A stretch of 64,000 nt of DNA from Leuconostoc suionicum (GCF_001891125.1 NZ_CP015247.1:1010501-1074500), one strand, 5' to 3'. Numbered from the stretch's first letter, positions 1-9,195 are shown. The notes: generated by a model from the sequence alone, not told the origin. A program made the numbers and translations.

Positions 1-707
1 CGCACCTCGGTGACATTATACGAAGCAACGGCAACAGCAGGTGCTGATAGGCTGCCAAGCGCCACTAGTTTATCAACGAGTCGTGTTAAACGCGCAACAC
101 CGATTTGACGACTGACGCTGCTTTGAATCGTATCGGATAACGTTTGTCGTGAATGCTTAGCCATTGTGGCATGAGGGATTAACGACACAATCTCCCAATA
201 TTGTTGGCTATCGGTAGTTGAAAACAAAGTTTCAATTTCTGGGAAAGTCAATTGAAGCAAACGATGTAGCCGATTTTTAGCGGACACAATATCGTGGTTT
301 AACTGTTGGTAAAAACGACTCATATCTTGTAGTTCAATATAAATCGGATTCTGGACGTAACTTTTAGCACGCTTTAAAATGAATTGCGTTTCCGCCAAAT
401 GCTTGGCATCGTTAAGATCATTTTTGTTAGGACGTAATTGATCCAATTGCTTTTTAGCGGTCAAAGGATTCAGGCAAGTATAAGGATAATTGTGGGCCTC
501 TAAGAAAGTTTTTAAACGTCTCGAATAAACGCCTGTCGCCTCAAACACGATATCTGGGAACGTATTAAACTGCATAATGACCGTATTTAACTGATTGAAC
601 CCAAAGACATCATGGGTGATCTTAAAATTCTGTACAACCTTACCATCAACAGCGACGGCAACTTGACTGGTTGCCTTCGAAACATCAATACCAATAACAG
701 CGTGCAT
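1..707 (-). CDS. IS110-family DEDD transposase, C-terminus cut by window edge
   Basis: Reading the minus strand from an ATG at 707 gives an open frame of 235 codons that runs off the window start. A GGAGGTG ribosome site lies just upstream at about 714-720. The N-terminus contains GIDVSK (D8), EATGVYSRRL (E56) and NDLNDA (D97 and D100). This is the DEDD/RuvC-like catalytic pattern of IS110-family recombinases. Family members are about 330-400 residues and end in a transposase_20 domain with a catalytic serine, which would lie outside the window. These enzymes excise and insert their element, guided by a bridge RNA from the element's non-coding end. No frameshift or stop is seen in the visible part, so it may be intact. 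Confidence 0.88.
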   Translation of the reverse strand, partial: MHAVIGIDVSKATSQVAVAVDGKVVQNFKITHDVFGFNQLNTVIMQFNTFPDIVFEATGVYSRRLKTFLEAHNYPYTCLNPLTAKKQLDQLRPNKNDLNDAKHLAETQFILKRAKSYVQNPIYIELQDMSRFYQQLNHDIVSAKNRLHRLLQLTFPEIETLFSTTDSQQYWEIVSLIPHATMAKHSRQTLSDTIQSSVSRQIGVARLTRLVDKLVALGSLSAPAVAVASYNVTEV

Positions 708-714
708 GAGTGCA

Positions 715-967
715 CCTCCAAAGAATAATTGATTGAAACAGTCACTGGTAGCCATCACCATCTAATTTTCTATACTCGACGTCTAGCGTCTAACTTACTA
801 AGAACAAATTGTGTGGTAACGCCAGTGAAACGGCCACTTTTATTCACGACATCCAGTGCCAAAAAAATCCGCGACCTATGCTTCACAACCTATTTTAGAA
901 TAAATCAAAAATAGGTGAAGACTATCTCCGTCGAGATTAATCTTCACCTTTAATGTTAGTAAGTTTT
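715..967 (-). ncRNA. Candidate bridge-RNA region of the IS110 element
   Basis: This non-coding stretch lies directly upstream of the IS110 transposase, where IS110-group elements encode their bridge RNA. It holds a nested hairpin at 913-949: an outer stem AGGTGAAGA/TCTTCACCT, a small internal loop, an inner stem ATCTC/GAGAT and a CGTC tetraloop. A stem with internal loops is what a bridge-RNA recognition loop looks like, but the hairpin can fold on either strand and the RNA limits are a guess. The outer end has been separated from its original flank by the IS1070 insertion at 972. Confidence 0.4.
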
Positions 968-971
968 ATTC

Positions 972-2003
972 GGCAGATTGTAAAATTAAACCGAACACCT
1001 TGCATAAAAAAACTGCAGAGACTTTAATGGTAATTGACTAAAATCAACCATAAAGGATCTGCAGCTTATGTCTTCTAGTTTATCAGCTCACGAACGTTCT
1101 GTCATTGAAACAATGATCAAACTTAATCATTCAACTCGAGAAATAGCCCGTTTCTTAAAGCGTTCTCCTGCAACTATTACCTACGAGTTAAATCGAATTA
1201 AACCATACAATGCACAACAGGCTCATCATTTAGCCCAGTGTAATCGGCACAAACACGGTCGCCATCCGACCCTAACACCTGAAATATCAGCTTTTTTGAA
1301 CCATCACATTGGTATCTTGAAGTGGTCACCAGAAACGGCTGCTCATGTATTGGGTATTGCTTTCAAGACCATCTACAACTGGATTCATCATGGTTTGCTT
1401 AAAATTAAGTTATCAGATTTACCTGATAAAGGTATTCGACGTAAACGTCAATCTGACGGCCGTAGACGTGTTTTTGCTCATGGCCGTTCAATTGAAAAAC
1501 GACCAAAAGCTGTCCAATTAAGACAAGAATTTGGTCATTTTGAAGTTGATACGATGCAATCTGGTAAAACACGTGGCGATGTTTTAGTGACCATCACAGA
1601 ACGATTGAGTCGACAACATATCATGAGACATGTCAGTGGGCGCAATAGTCAGGCAGTGACACCAGCTATTATTAGGTTTTTCAAGGGTATAAAAAATGCT
1701 AAATCAATTACAGTTGATCACGGTCGAGAGTTTGCAAAATATGATGAAATAGAAGAACAGCTAGGCATACCGATGTATTTTGCACACCCATATTCACCAG
1801 AAGAACGTGGTAGTAATGAAGTGCTAAATCGATATGTCCGTCGTTTTATCCCAAAAGAACGCAAAATTGAAACCATCAGTCAGAAAGAATTAGATCAAAT
1901 TAATCATTGGATTAATGCCAGGCCAATGAAAACGCTCAACTGGCAATCACCACGAAAAGTCTTTCAGAAACATGCGGTGTTCGGATGATTCTTGCAATCT
2001 GCC
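972..2003 (+). mobile_element. IS1070-like element, copy 1 (IS30 family)
   Basis: The element is 1032 bp. It begins GGCAGATTGTAAAATTAAAC and ends with the matching inverted repeat (...GCAATCTGCC). The target duplication ATTC is at 968-971 and 2004-2007. Two other copies of the same length are at 31586-32617 and 47489-48520, and all three transposase translations are identical, so transposition is recent. It is inserted in the left end of the IS110 element or in its flank. Confidence 0.93.
1068..1988 (+). CDS. IS30-family transposase (IS1070 copy 1)
   Basis: The protein has 306 residues, normal for IS30 transposases. The N-terminus has a helix-turn-helix of the IS30 type (STREIARFLKRSPATITYEL). 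The DDE catalytic residues are visible in FEVDTMQSG, ITVDHGREF and ERGSNEVLNRYVRR. The ATG at 1068 follows AAGGATCTGCAGCTT. The gene fills its element and ends 15 bp before the right terminus. It catalyses cut-out or copy of the element with short target duplications. Confidence 0.95.
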   Translation: MSSSLSAHERSVIETMIKLNHSTREIARFLKRSPATITYELNRIKPYNAQQAHHLAQCNRHKHGRHPTLTPEISAFLNHHIGILKWSPETAAHVLGIAFKTIYNWIHHGLLKIKLSDLPDKGIRRKRQSDGRRRVFAHGRSIEKRPKAVQLRQEFGHFEVDTMQSGKTRGDVLVTITERLSRQHIMRHVSGRNSQAVTPAIIRFFKGIKNAKSITVDHGREFAKYDEIEEQLGIPMYFAHPYSPEERGSNEVLNRYVRRFIPKERKIETISQKELDQINHWINARPMKTLNWQSPRKVFQKHAVFG

Positions 2004-2069
2004 ATTCAAATTTCAAAATGAACAAACCAATCTGAGCCCTAATAGTCTTACTTCATAAGCAGTTTTTTT

Positions 2070-2151
2070 TAGACCAATTGTAGTTTTGACCTATGTTATA
2101 CTAATTACAGCAAACAAGTTAAGATGGTGGCTATCCCTAATGGAGGTGGTG
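2070..2151 (+). pseudogene. Truncated duplicate of the holin-like toxin promoter and leader
   Basis: This 82-bp stretch matches 15847-15927, the promoter and leader-peptide start of the intact toxin locus, with a few substitutions. It includes the -10 (TATACT) and the leader start (MVAIPNGGG). The match stops exactly where the IS3 terminus begins at 2152. The frame then runs into IS sequence and ends after a few codons. The toxin gene itself is missing here, so the locus is a stump. Confidence 0.75.
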
Positions 2152-2200
2152 TGCTCATAAGTCAATAATTCGGAATATTTTTTATCTACGGCTGAACTGA

Positions 2201-2995
2201 TTAGGCAACTTTTATTTTTTGATTGGCAAGACTGATTCTTTCGTTGTTGAACCAATGAATATACTTGGACACATCTAAAATTAGATGTGCAATCGATGGA
2301 AACCGGAATTGATAAATCATTTCACGCTTTAATAGGGAGTGAAAACTTTCAATTTTGGCATTATCATATGGATGTCCTAGTTTTGAATACGAATGATCAA
2401 TTTTATGTCGCTTTAACAAATTTTCAAAGCCAAAACTAGTGAACTGACTGCCCATATCAGTGTGTAAATAATTTGGTTTTTTATCAGTTGACAGCGATCT
2501 TTGTAGTGTTGTAACTACCAATTTGGTATCCATCGTGGCACTGATTTGATGGGCTAATATCTTACGCGTTTGTAAATCTAAAACTGACGCTAAATAGACC
2601 CACTGACCATTACTCAACTTTAAATAAGTGATGTCCATGCTCCAAGCGTTGACTTCGGGTAAATGCCTGATTAAGTTGGGACGTTGACGATAATCAACAG
2701 TTGTCGTTGGTTTGTTAAATCGACGACTCATGACAGAGTATATGCCAGCTTCTCGCATTAAACGACGAACTCGGTTGGTTCCATGATGCAAATTCAGATC
2801 AGCTAATGCTAATCGCAGACGTGGCGCGCCATAAGCTTTATAGTTATTTTGCCAAATTTCACGCAACAAAGCTTTTAAGATCGTGTCTTCTCGTTGTCGT
2901 TGGCTCTCAGTATAGTGAACCCAATCAAAGTAGGTGCTTTTGGGTATTTTGAGTAGGCGAAGCACCATCATGAGTTTAAAATGCTGTTTTAGCAA
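2201..2995 (-). CDS. IS3-family transposase OrfB (copy A)
   Basis: This is the catalytic half of the transposase: an HTH_21-like N-terminus followed by an rve integrase core. Core motifs are MDITYL (first D), HTDMGSQFTS (second D) and YDNAKIESFHSLLKRE (E). It has no good independent start. It is most likely made as a fusion by -1 slippage near the end of OrfA, at the heptamer TTTAAAA (3064-3070 on the minus strand), because the OrfB frame stays open back to that site. The length of 264 residues is normal. Confidence 0.92.
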   Translation of the reverse strand: MLKQHFKLMMVLRLLKIPKSTYFDWVHYTESQRQREDTILKALLREIWQNNYKAYGAPRLRLALADLNLHHGTNRVRRLMREAGIYSVMSRRFNKPTTTVDYRQRPNLIRHLPEVNAWSMDITYLKLSNGQWVYLASVLDLQTRKILAHQISATMDTKLVVTTLQRSLSTDKKPNYLHTDMGSQFTSFGFENLLKRHKIDHSYSKLGHPYDNAKIESFHSLLKREMIYQFRFPSIAHLILDVSKYIHWFNNERISLANQKIKVA

Positions 2996-3027
2996 TGATT
3001 GAACAATAGGAAAATGGGTCTTACGTG

Positions 3028-3303
3028 TTACTTGCGATGTTCGCCCAGCAAAACGGCCGCAATTTTTAAAATTTCGTTTTCTTCTTTGAGTCTTGCGACT
3101 TCTTTCTGCATTGCATTAAATTGGGCGCGAGTCACTGGCTTACCGGTAACGTCCGTCCCAATGATTTGGGCTTTCTTCACCCAACCCGTGACGGTTTGTA
3201 CAGCCAAATGGTATTCATTGGCTAGAGAATTAGCAGAACGTCCCTCATTATACAAGGTGACAATTGATGACTTAAATTCTGTTGAGTATCGCTTAGCTTT
3301 CAT
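3028..3303 (-). CDS. IS3-family transposase OrfA (copy A)
   Basis: The protein has 91 residues: an HTH_Tnp_1 domain (YSTEFKSSIVTLYNEG, ANEYHLAVQTVTGWVKKA) followed by a leucine-zipper-like helix (MQKEVARLKEENEILK), as in OrfA proteins of IS3 elements. It binds the terminal inverted repeats. The coding end contains TTTAAAA in the right phase for -1 slippage into OrfB. Confidence 0.92.
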   Translation of the reverse strand: MKAKRYSTEFKSSIVTLYNEGRSANSLANEYHLAVQTVTGWVKKAQIIGTDVTGKPVTRAQFNAMQKEVARLKEENEILKIAAVLLGEHRK

Positions 3304-3391
3304 AATATAAAAAAACTCCTATACTTGATTATCTCGGATTATGCCCTAGAAATAAAGCGGTCCGGATTTTCAGTATACGAGCAGAAATGCC

Positions 3392-3484
3392 TTGACATTA
3401 GCAAAGAAATATTATAAAGTTAAACCAACAATTAAATCACGTGTTATATCAAGAGCTAGTGAGTGGTTACACACTTTGACCTAG
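3392..3484 (+). pseudogene. 3' stump of an unidentified gene next to IS3 copy A
   Basis: An open frame runs in from the IS3 terminus and ends at TAG 3482-3484. It reads LTLAKKYYKVKPTIKSRVI and then SRASEWLHTLT. Its amino-acid composition is protein-like, but there is no start codon with a ribosome site. It looks like the C-terminal remnant of a gene removed when IS3 arrived or recombined. I do not recognise the family. Confidence 0.4.
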
Positions 3485-3523
3485 CAGCAACCTGCCAATT
3501 GGTAAGGTGCTCCACTGTAAACG

Positions 3524-3570
3524 GATATACGTCACTTAACCGTGTTCGTATATCGAGCGCGGTTTTTTTG
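3524..3570 (+). terminator. Terminator with a competing hairpin
   Basis: AACCGTG (3538-3544) can pair with CGCGGTT (3558-3564), followed by a T run (3563-3569), which makes a terminator. GATATACG (3524-3531) can instead pair with CGTATATC (3547-3554). The two stems overlap and exclude each other, as in an attenuator. The structure is 37 bp upstream of the ATG at 3607. Confidence 0.5.
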
Positions 3571-3606
3571 TGGCAAAGTCCCAGTGACGTTAAACAGGAG
3601 AAATAG

Positions 3607-3948
3607 ATGTCAAGTATACTAGATGATCAACTACGATTAATGGCTTTAAAGCAATACGGGTTAATTGAATCAATTAAAACACCCGGCATTTCTGAAGCAG
3701 ATTTAACATTAATACTGAAAAATACAGAAAATGAAACTATTGAACAATTAGCAACTGAGCAGCTGCAACATCTTAATAGTCAGGCCATCCAAAATAATTT
3801 GAATTTGTATCACAAATTCTATGATTTGAAAGGTATGGCAGCTTACAGGGCGAGAACACAAAGTGTTATCGAACTGAAAAACAGATATAAGAAAGCTAAT
3901 CCTGATGAAAAAGTTAAAATTCTGGATATTTTATATAATGCTAATTAA
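3607..3948 (+). CDS. Hypothetical protein, 113 aa
   Basis: The ATG at 3607 has a good ribosome site (ACAGGAG, 3594-3600). The protein is charged, mainly helical and has no signal peptide or membrane segment. I recognise no domain. It is preceded by the hairpin pair at 3524-3570, so its expression may be attenuated. No partner gene is near: the downstream sequence is decayed. It could be a plasmid maintenance or regulatory protein, but nothing in the sequence shows that. Confidence 0.6.
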   Translation: MSSILDDQLRLMALKQYGLIESIKTPGISEADLTLILKNTENETIEQLATEQLQHLNSQAIQNNLNLYHKFYDLKGMAAYRARTQSVIELKNRYKKANPDEKVKILDILYNAN

Positions 3949-4122
3949 TGTGATGGAACACTCAGACCAGGATTTTTTGTGTCTGTCGTGATATCAAGTG
4001 CTGTTTAAAAGCTAAATTAGATTATTGATTTGATAGAACGCAATCTTGTTCAATTAGTATGGTCAACTTGCGTTGATTAGTGGCATAATATAATTAACTT
4101 AACTTTGGAGAAAATTGAGAAT

Positions 4123-4302
4123 ATGGAAGAGAAAAGTGTCATTAGTACTGCTAACGAGATTGTTCTACAAAATACAATAGGTGACGAACTAAGTCTCATT
4201 CGGACGGCCCCTAATAATTTGAAGTCTGATGGTTTTCAGGAAATTTTAATTAACAGCGAAGTGATTGGTAGTTCAATGTATGGGTTGAACATTTTAACCT
4301 AA
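4123..4302 (+). CDS. Small hypothetical protein or gene fragment, 59 aa
   Basis: The ATG at 4123 follows TTTGGAG (4105-4110) at a rather long spacing; a TTG at 4105 is an alternative start. The product is acidic, without recognisable motifs, and ends at 4302. It lies at the edge of a decayed region and may be the N-terminal fragment of a longer gene. Confidence 0.35.
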   Translation: MEEKSVISTANEIVLQNTIGDELSLIRTAPNNLKSDGFQEILINSEVIGSSMYGLNILT

Positions 4303-5161
4303 ACTTTAAATTTTTCATCTGAGGGCCTACGCCTCTTTACAAACACGGTGCCAGTAACACAATTAAAGCAGTATGCTAATCCTCAATGGTTAAAGGTGAG
4401 GGTATATGATAGTTACGCCTAGTTGATTTATTCAAGTAGGCACACTATCCTAAATTTGTCTAATCACGTATATTGGAAAACAAACAGAACTGTAAGGAGG
4501 TAGCTATAGTTATAGAAAACTGATTCTGGAAACACCATTACAAGCTTTGTGTCAGCAAAATTTTTAGCACAGAATGTAATCGGCGTTGATTGTACAATCA
4601 GGGTAGTTGCTCGAATAGATTTGAATTCTCAGAAGCAAGAAAATAATAAAAAAATTTTTTCGTGTATCGAAATCTGGATTGGCAACGGGAGACAACACCC
4701 AATAACACCTTAATTGTTGGGACTAAACATCAGCATCCTTTAGAATAACAATTAGCTTTTAAACGTAATTAATTTCAAAATAAAGAATCACAAACAAAAT
4801 TAGAGCAGCAACAACGATCAGCATTCCAGGGAAAATTTTTAATTAATATGAGGCAGAAATCAATAATTTAAAAGCATTAACGCCACCTCATGAGGATAGT
4901 AAACAAGAGGTAGTCGCACACGCCATGAACCAGAAGTTAGCACATCGGACGTGCAAACTAAACCTAAAAAGTGGTGGCGTTTTTTTGAAAATAGTAACAA
5001 CAAAAAAAGAAAAGAAGAATAGTTTAATGGCGGAAGATAAATTTGAACAAGCAGCTATTGACAAGCCAAAGACTGAAGCTAGAAAACTGAATTGCTTCAA
5101 AGATTAAGTTTTTTTACATTATACCAATGTACATTAAAGTCTATTTATTGGATATTCACTT
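4303..5161 (+). pseudogene. Decayed coding region without an intact gene
   Basis: No intact gene is visible in these 859 bases. Several plus-strand stretches still look like protein but are broken by stops and frame changes: about 4521-4713 (SGNTITSFVSAKFLAQNVIG and onward, with a strong unused ribosome site AAGGAGGT at 4494), and about 4890-5040, where one frame ends QTKPKKWWRFFENSNN. These are most likely remnants of one or two plasmid or phage genes. I cannot name the family. Confidence 0.4.
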
Positions 5162-5179
5162 TTGAAATGGAGAGTTATG

Positions 5180-8100
5180 ATGGCAATTCCTATAATGATA
5201 TCTAACACAGGTAGTAATACTGTTCTAAATGCTATGAAAGACATTATTGATAAAACTAGTGTGGTTGATATTGCTACAGCTGGGATGTCTATTTACGCCT
5301 TGGACGCGTTAAAAAGTGAACTGAAGCAAGCTAAAAAAGTTAACTTGATGTTAACTCAGCCTTTGAAAGCGCCTGAATCGTCAGAAAAGACGCGACAATA
5401 TGTGTTCAATCCAGATTATGATATCAATGGAAATGAATTTGAAATTTCGTTAAAAAATAAAATGACAACGACTTCTATTGCACGTGATTTGACACGTGTA
5501 ATAAAAGAGAAGCTGGTGATTCGTGAAGTGCCGCAAGGAAGTATGCAGAACCTCGCGCTCATTAAGAATGCAGACGATGGTCTGTTTATTCAGAATTTTG
5601 ACTTGCACGCCGACAAGCTGGGTATGGTTAAGTCAAACATGACGTGGCCAGTTAGTGCTATGGGAATGACAGTTGATGAAATCACGCCATGGATTGATAA
5701 TTTTCAACAACTCTGGGATAACAACTCTCATGAGATAACGCAGATATTGCTAGATCGGTTGGAGCGGTTGTACGACGAGAACACACCAGAATGGCTGTAT
5801 TTTGTCACAATTTATAACATCTTTCATGATCAAATCGATGAAATCACGGGTAAAAGTGTTATTCGTGAAGGTGTTGATTTCAAGGAGACAAAGATTTGGA
5901 GTCTCTTGTATCAATTCCAAAAGGATGGGGCTTCAGGGCTTATTGAGAAGCTTGAAAAGTACAATGGGGCTATTTTAGCGGACTCTGTGGGTCTTGGTAA
6001 GACTTTCTCTGCTCTTGCTGTGATTAAGTATTATGAAATGCGTAATGACCGAGTTCTTGTATTGGCGCCCAAGCGTTTGCGCGAGAACTGGACGCTCTAC
6101 ACACAAAACGATGACCGTAACCCTTTGGTAGATGATCGATTTAATTACATGGTCTTAAATCATACTGATTTGAGTCGTACATCAGGTATGTCGGGCGACG
6201 TTGATCTTGAACACGTCAACTGGGGTAATTATGACCTTGTGGTGATTGATGAGTCGCACAACTTCCGAAATGCTAATGATGAAGGCATGAGTCGCTACGG
6301 ACGTTTGATGAATAAAATCATTAAGAGTGGCGTTCGAACTAAGGTGTTACTACTGTCTGCAACGCCGGTAAACAATCGCCTAACCGACATCAAGAACCAA
6401 ATTGCATTCATTACTGAAGGTCGTGATGACCACTTGAGTCAGTGGGGAATTGATAGCATTAATAACACACTTCGTTTGGCGCAACAAAGTTTCAATGAGT
6501 GGGATAAGTTGCCGGATGAGCAGCGTAATACGCAAACATTCCAAGACTTGGTGAACCCTGACTATTTCAAATTGTTGGATTTGCTAACGATTGCACGTTC
6601 ACGTAAGCACATTGAAAAGTACTATTCAACAAAGGACATAGGGGAGTTCCCACATCGACTAAAGCCAATTAATATGAAATCACAATTGGACAAACTTAAC
6701 AGGTTTATGCCAATTGAGGATGTCGCGGATTTGATCAATGGCATGATGTTTGCAACGTATCGTCCTTTGAGTTATATTCTGCCTAACAAAAAGCGAGAGT
6801 ATGAGAAGCTGTATTCTTCAACTGGAGCAAGTTCTGAATTTGGCGCTGGATTGTCACAAGAAGCTCGCGAAGGTGCAATTGCAAATTTGATTCGAGTGAA
6901 TTACCTAAAGCGTTTGGAATCATCGGTATTTGCGTTTAGGTTAACACTTGAGCGTACTCGTGCAAATATGTACGCAATGTTAGAACGTATTGTTGACGCA
7001 GAAAAGAATCCCGGCAGTCAACATAGTATTTCTGATTTTGATCAATCAGAGAATTTGTTTGATGATGAAGAGATTGATGATTTGGTCATAGGTAATAAAA
7101 CTCGTAAGTTCTTTTTGGGTGATATTGATCTAATCGCCTTTAAACAGGCCATTGAAGCTGATGTGGCTGTTGTTACACGTATCTTGGATTCAGCATCTCA
7201 AGTTACCGTTGAACGGGACAATAAGTTGGATGAGCTGAAAGAGTTGATTTCAACAAAAATTCAGCATCCGTTAAATGGTGATAACAAAAAAGTTATCGTG
7301 TTCACGGCCTTTGCTGATACGGCGCGTTATTTATACGACAATTTGAATGAAGGATTGCTTGAACGATATGGGGTTAAATCGGCGCTTATTACGGGGCAAG
7401 ATAATCAATCGAACGCAAACATTAGCAAAAAAGATATGACCAGCATTTTGTTGAACTTCTCTCCAAAGTCAAAGGGTCGAGTCACTGGTGGTGACGATAT
7501 TGATATTCTGTTTGCGACAGATACCATTTCTGAAGGACAAAACCTACAAGACGCGGATTATCTTGTCAATTATGATATTCACTGGAATCCGGTTCGAGTC
7601 ATTCAACGATTCGGACGAATTGACCGTATTGGATCCACCAATAAGCAAATTCAATTAGTTAATTTCTGGCCTAATGTTGAGCTTGATGATTACATTAATC
7701 TCGAGAGTCGTGTTCGTAACAAGATGGTTTTATTGAACGCTTCTGCCACTGGTGAGGAAGATGTTTTGAATGACAGTGGTGACAAGATGAATGACTTGAA
7801 GTACCGTCAGGCACAATTGGAGTCACTACAAAACGAAGTCTTGGATATGGAAGATGTGAATGGTGCAATTTCTATTACCGATTTGACGTACAATGATTTT
7901 AAAAGTGACTTAAAGGCAGCACTGGAAACGTATGGAGACAAGTTGTCCGATGCCCCAAAGGGTATGTATGCGTTAACTAAGAGTTCTTTGCTGGATGACG
8001 CGGAACCTGGTGTTGTTTTTGCATTGCGTCAAACTATTGATGGCATCGGACGAGAGAACAGTATTTTGTCATATATCCTGATTTATATTTGCAATGACGG

Positions 8101-8404
8101 AACAGCTAAGTACCAGTACACGCAATCTAAGCAGATTTTGGATGTCTATAAGCGATTGGCGAGTGGTCAAAATGAAGTGTTTAATGAGTTGTTGTCATCG
8201 TTTAATGAGGAGACGAATGAAGGAATTGATATGTCGTTCTACACAAATTTGTTAAACCGTGCAATTGAGCAAATTAAGGGCCGAAAAGAGGAAGTTGGAA
8301 TTGCCTCTCTGTTTTTGGATGAAATTAGCACGGTTCAACCGGATTTGTTCGACGAACTGGATGACGTTGAATTAATTTCCTTTTTGATAATTAGAGGTAA
8401 CTAA
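5180..8404 (+). CDS. SNF2-type superfamily 2 helicase, first gene of a restriction-like operon
   Basis: The protein has about 1074 residues. I chose ATG 5180 because GGAGAG (5169-5174) sits 5-7 bases upstream; ATG 5177 is possible. The first ~150 residues resemble the start of a phospholipase-D-like domain (VVDIATAGMSIYALDALKSEL), but I find no HxK catalytic pair, so it is degenerate or another fold. The helicase core is clear: Walker A LADSVGLGKT (about residue 270), DESH box (about 361), LLLSATPVNN, ISEGQNLQDADYLVNYDIHW and QRFGRIDRIGS (about 814). Such ATPases translocate on double-stranded DNA. It is 2 bp from the DUF4391-like gene and in one operon with Mod and Res, so a role in DNA restriction or a related defence is inferred. 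Confidence 0.88.
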   Translation: MAIPIMISNTGSNTVLNAMKDIIDKTSVVDIATAGMSIYALDALKSELKQAKKVNLMLTQPLKAPESSEKTRQYVFNPDYDINGNEFEISLKNKMTTTSIARDLTRVIKEKLVIREVPQGSMQNLALIKNADDGLFIQNFDLHADKLGMVKSNMTWPVSAMGMTVDEITPWIDNFQQLWDNNSHEITQILLDRLERLYDENTPEWLYFVTIYNIFHDQIDEITGKSVIREGVDFKETKIWSLLYQFQKDGASGLIEKLEKYNGAILADSVGLGKTFSALAVIKYYEMRNDRVLVLAPKRLRENWTLYTQNDDRNPLVDDRFNYMVLNHTDLSRTSGMSGDVDLEHVNWGNYDLVVIDESHNFRNANDEGMSRYGRLMNKIIKSGVRTKVLLLSATPVNNRLTDIKNQIAFITEGRDDHLSQWGIDSINNTLRLAQQSFNEWDKLPDEQRNTQTFQDLVNPDYFKLLDLLTIARSRKHIEKYYSTKDIGEFPHRLKPINMKSQLDKLNRFMPIEDVADLINGMMFATYRPLSYILPNKKREYEKLYSSTGASSEFGAGLSQEAREGAIANLIRVNYLKRLESSVFAFRLTLERTRANMYAMLERIVDAEKNPGSQHSISDFDQSENLFDDEEIDDLVIGNKTRKFFLGDIDLIAFKQAIEADVAVVTRILDSASQVTVERDNKLDELKELISTKIQHPLNGDNKKVIVFTAFADTARYLYDNLNEGLLERYGVKSALITGQDNQSNANISKKDMTSILLNFSPKSKGRVTGGDDIDILFATDTISEGQNLQDADYLVNYDIHWNPVRVIQRFGRIDRIGSTNKQIQLVNFWPNVELDDYINLESRVRNKMVLLNASATGEEDVLNDSGDKMNDLKYRQAQLESLQNEVLDMEDVNGAISITDLTYNDFKSDLKAALETYGDKLSDAPKGMYALTKSSLLDDAEPGVVFALRQTIDGIGRENSILSYILIYICNDGTAKYQYTQSKQILDVYKRLASGQNEVFNELLSSFNEETNEGIDMSFYTNLLNRAIEQIKGRKEEVGIASLFLDEISTVQPDLFDELDDVELISFLIIRGN

Positions 8405-8406
8405 AC

Positions 8407-9174
8407 ATGGCTGTGGATAATCAAACAATAGAGTTATTGATTAATAAGGCATATTTTCCGAAAGCTGCATTATATAATCGGGTAATTGCAAAAGAGGCGA
8501 TTTATAAAGCTGGACATATTGGCATACCTGACCAGAAATTAATTACAAATAACGTCAAGCAAATCAACTGGTTGTTTGTAATTAAAACAAGCAATAGTAA
8601 TATTCCAGAATATATAGGGACTGAAGATTTTTCTGTCCGGGAATTGGATTATATTCATGTTGAATTAAAAGAGGCTGAGTATAGAGAGAAAATTGCTGCA
8701 ATTATCCTCAAATCTATTCCGAAAGTATCAATTGTTGAATTAGTTCGGAATGACACCGACGGTGCTGAGTATCATCAATGGATACTTGCAGATTACGGGT
8801 CCAAAAAGAGAACTGAGAATTTAGTCTCGGCTCAAAAATTCCATCATTCTGCTGAAGTGCTTGTGGATGATATCAATGAGTTTATGGAGATATTAAGGTT
8901 TGATAATGTCGTGATATCAAATCTAAAGGCACTGTACAAGAATTGGATTTCCAAAATTGAAAAGTACAATTTTTCCAAACGAGTTTCAGGATTGATTGAT
9001 AATGATACCGATTTTGAACAAAAGAACAAAGAGATACTGGAATTGGAGCTGAAAATACGGCGATTGACAACTGCTGCTCAAAAAGAAAAACAGTTAAATA
9101 AACGAATGAAGTTGACAGCTGAAATTCGTAAGTTAAAGTTGCAGCTTAAGGGTATTATAGACCCCCATAAGTAG
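8407..9174 (+). CDS. DUF4391-like protein in the restriction-like operon
   Basis: The protein has 255 residues and starts at ATG 8407, two bases after the helicase stop, with GAGGT upstream. The N-terminal half contains ELLINKAYFPKAALYNRVIA and INWLFVIKTSN, a pattern I associate with DUF4391, a family often found between a helicase gene and a type III methyltransferase gene. The C-terminal 50 residues are a charged coiled coil (KNKEILELELKIRRLTTAAQ). No catalytic motif is evident. The tight spacing suggests a subunit or adaptor of the helicase or the Mod protein. The family assignment is from memory of the motif and gene order. Confidence 0.7.
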   Translation: MAVDNQTIELLINKAYFPKAALYNRVIAKEAIYKAGHIGIPDQKLITNNVKQINWLFVIKTSNSNIPEYIGTEDFSVRELDYIHVELKEAEYREKIAAIILKSIPKVSIVELVRNDTDGAEYHQWILADYGSKKRTENLVSAQKFHHSAEVLVDDINEFMEILRFDNVVISNLKALYKNWISKIEKYNFSKRVSGLIDNDTDFEQKNKEILELELKIRRLTTAAQKEKQLNKRMKLTAEIRKLKLQLKGIIDPHK

Positions 9175-9195
9175 ACAGGATGATCGGATAAAAAC

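Larger units (their letters stand above)
2152..3383 (-). mobile_element. IS3-family element, copy A
   Basis: The element is 1232 bp, reads on the minus strand and has ends TGCTCGTA... and ...GAGCA. Its boundaries follow from comparison with copy B at 55719-56950, which has the same length. The copies differ at a few bases, giving V/A and S/R changes in OrfB. The flanks (GTG before, GAA after) show no target duplication. This suggests that a deletion or recombination joined different flanks to it. Confidence 0.92.
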
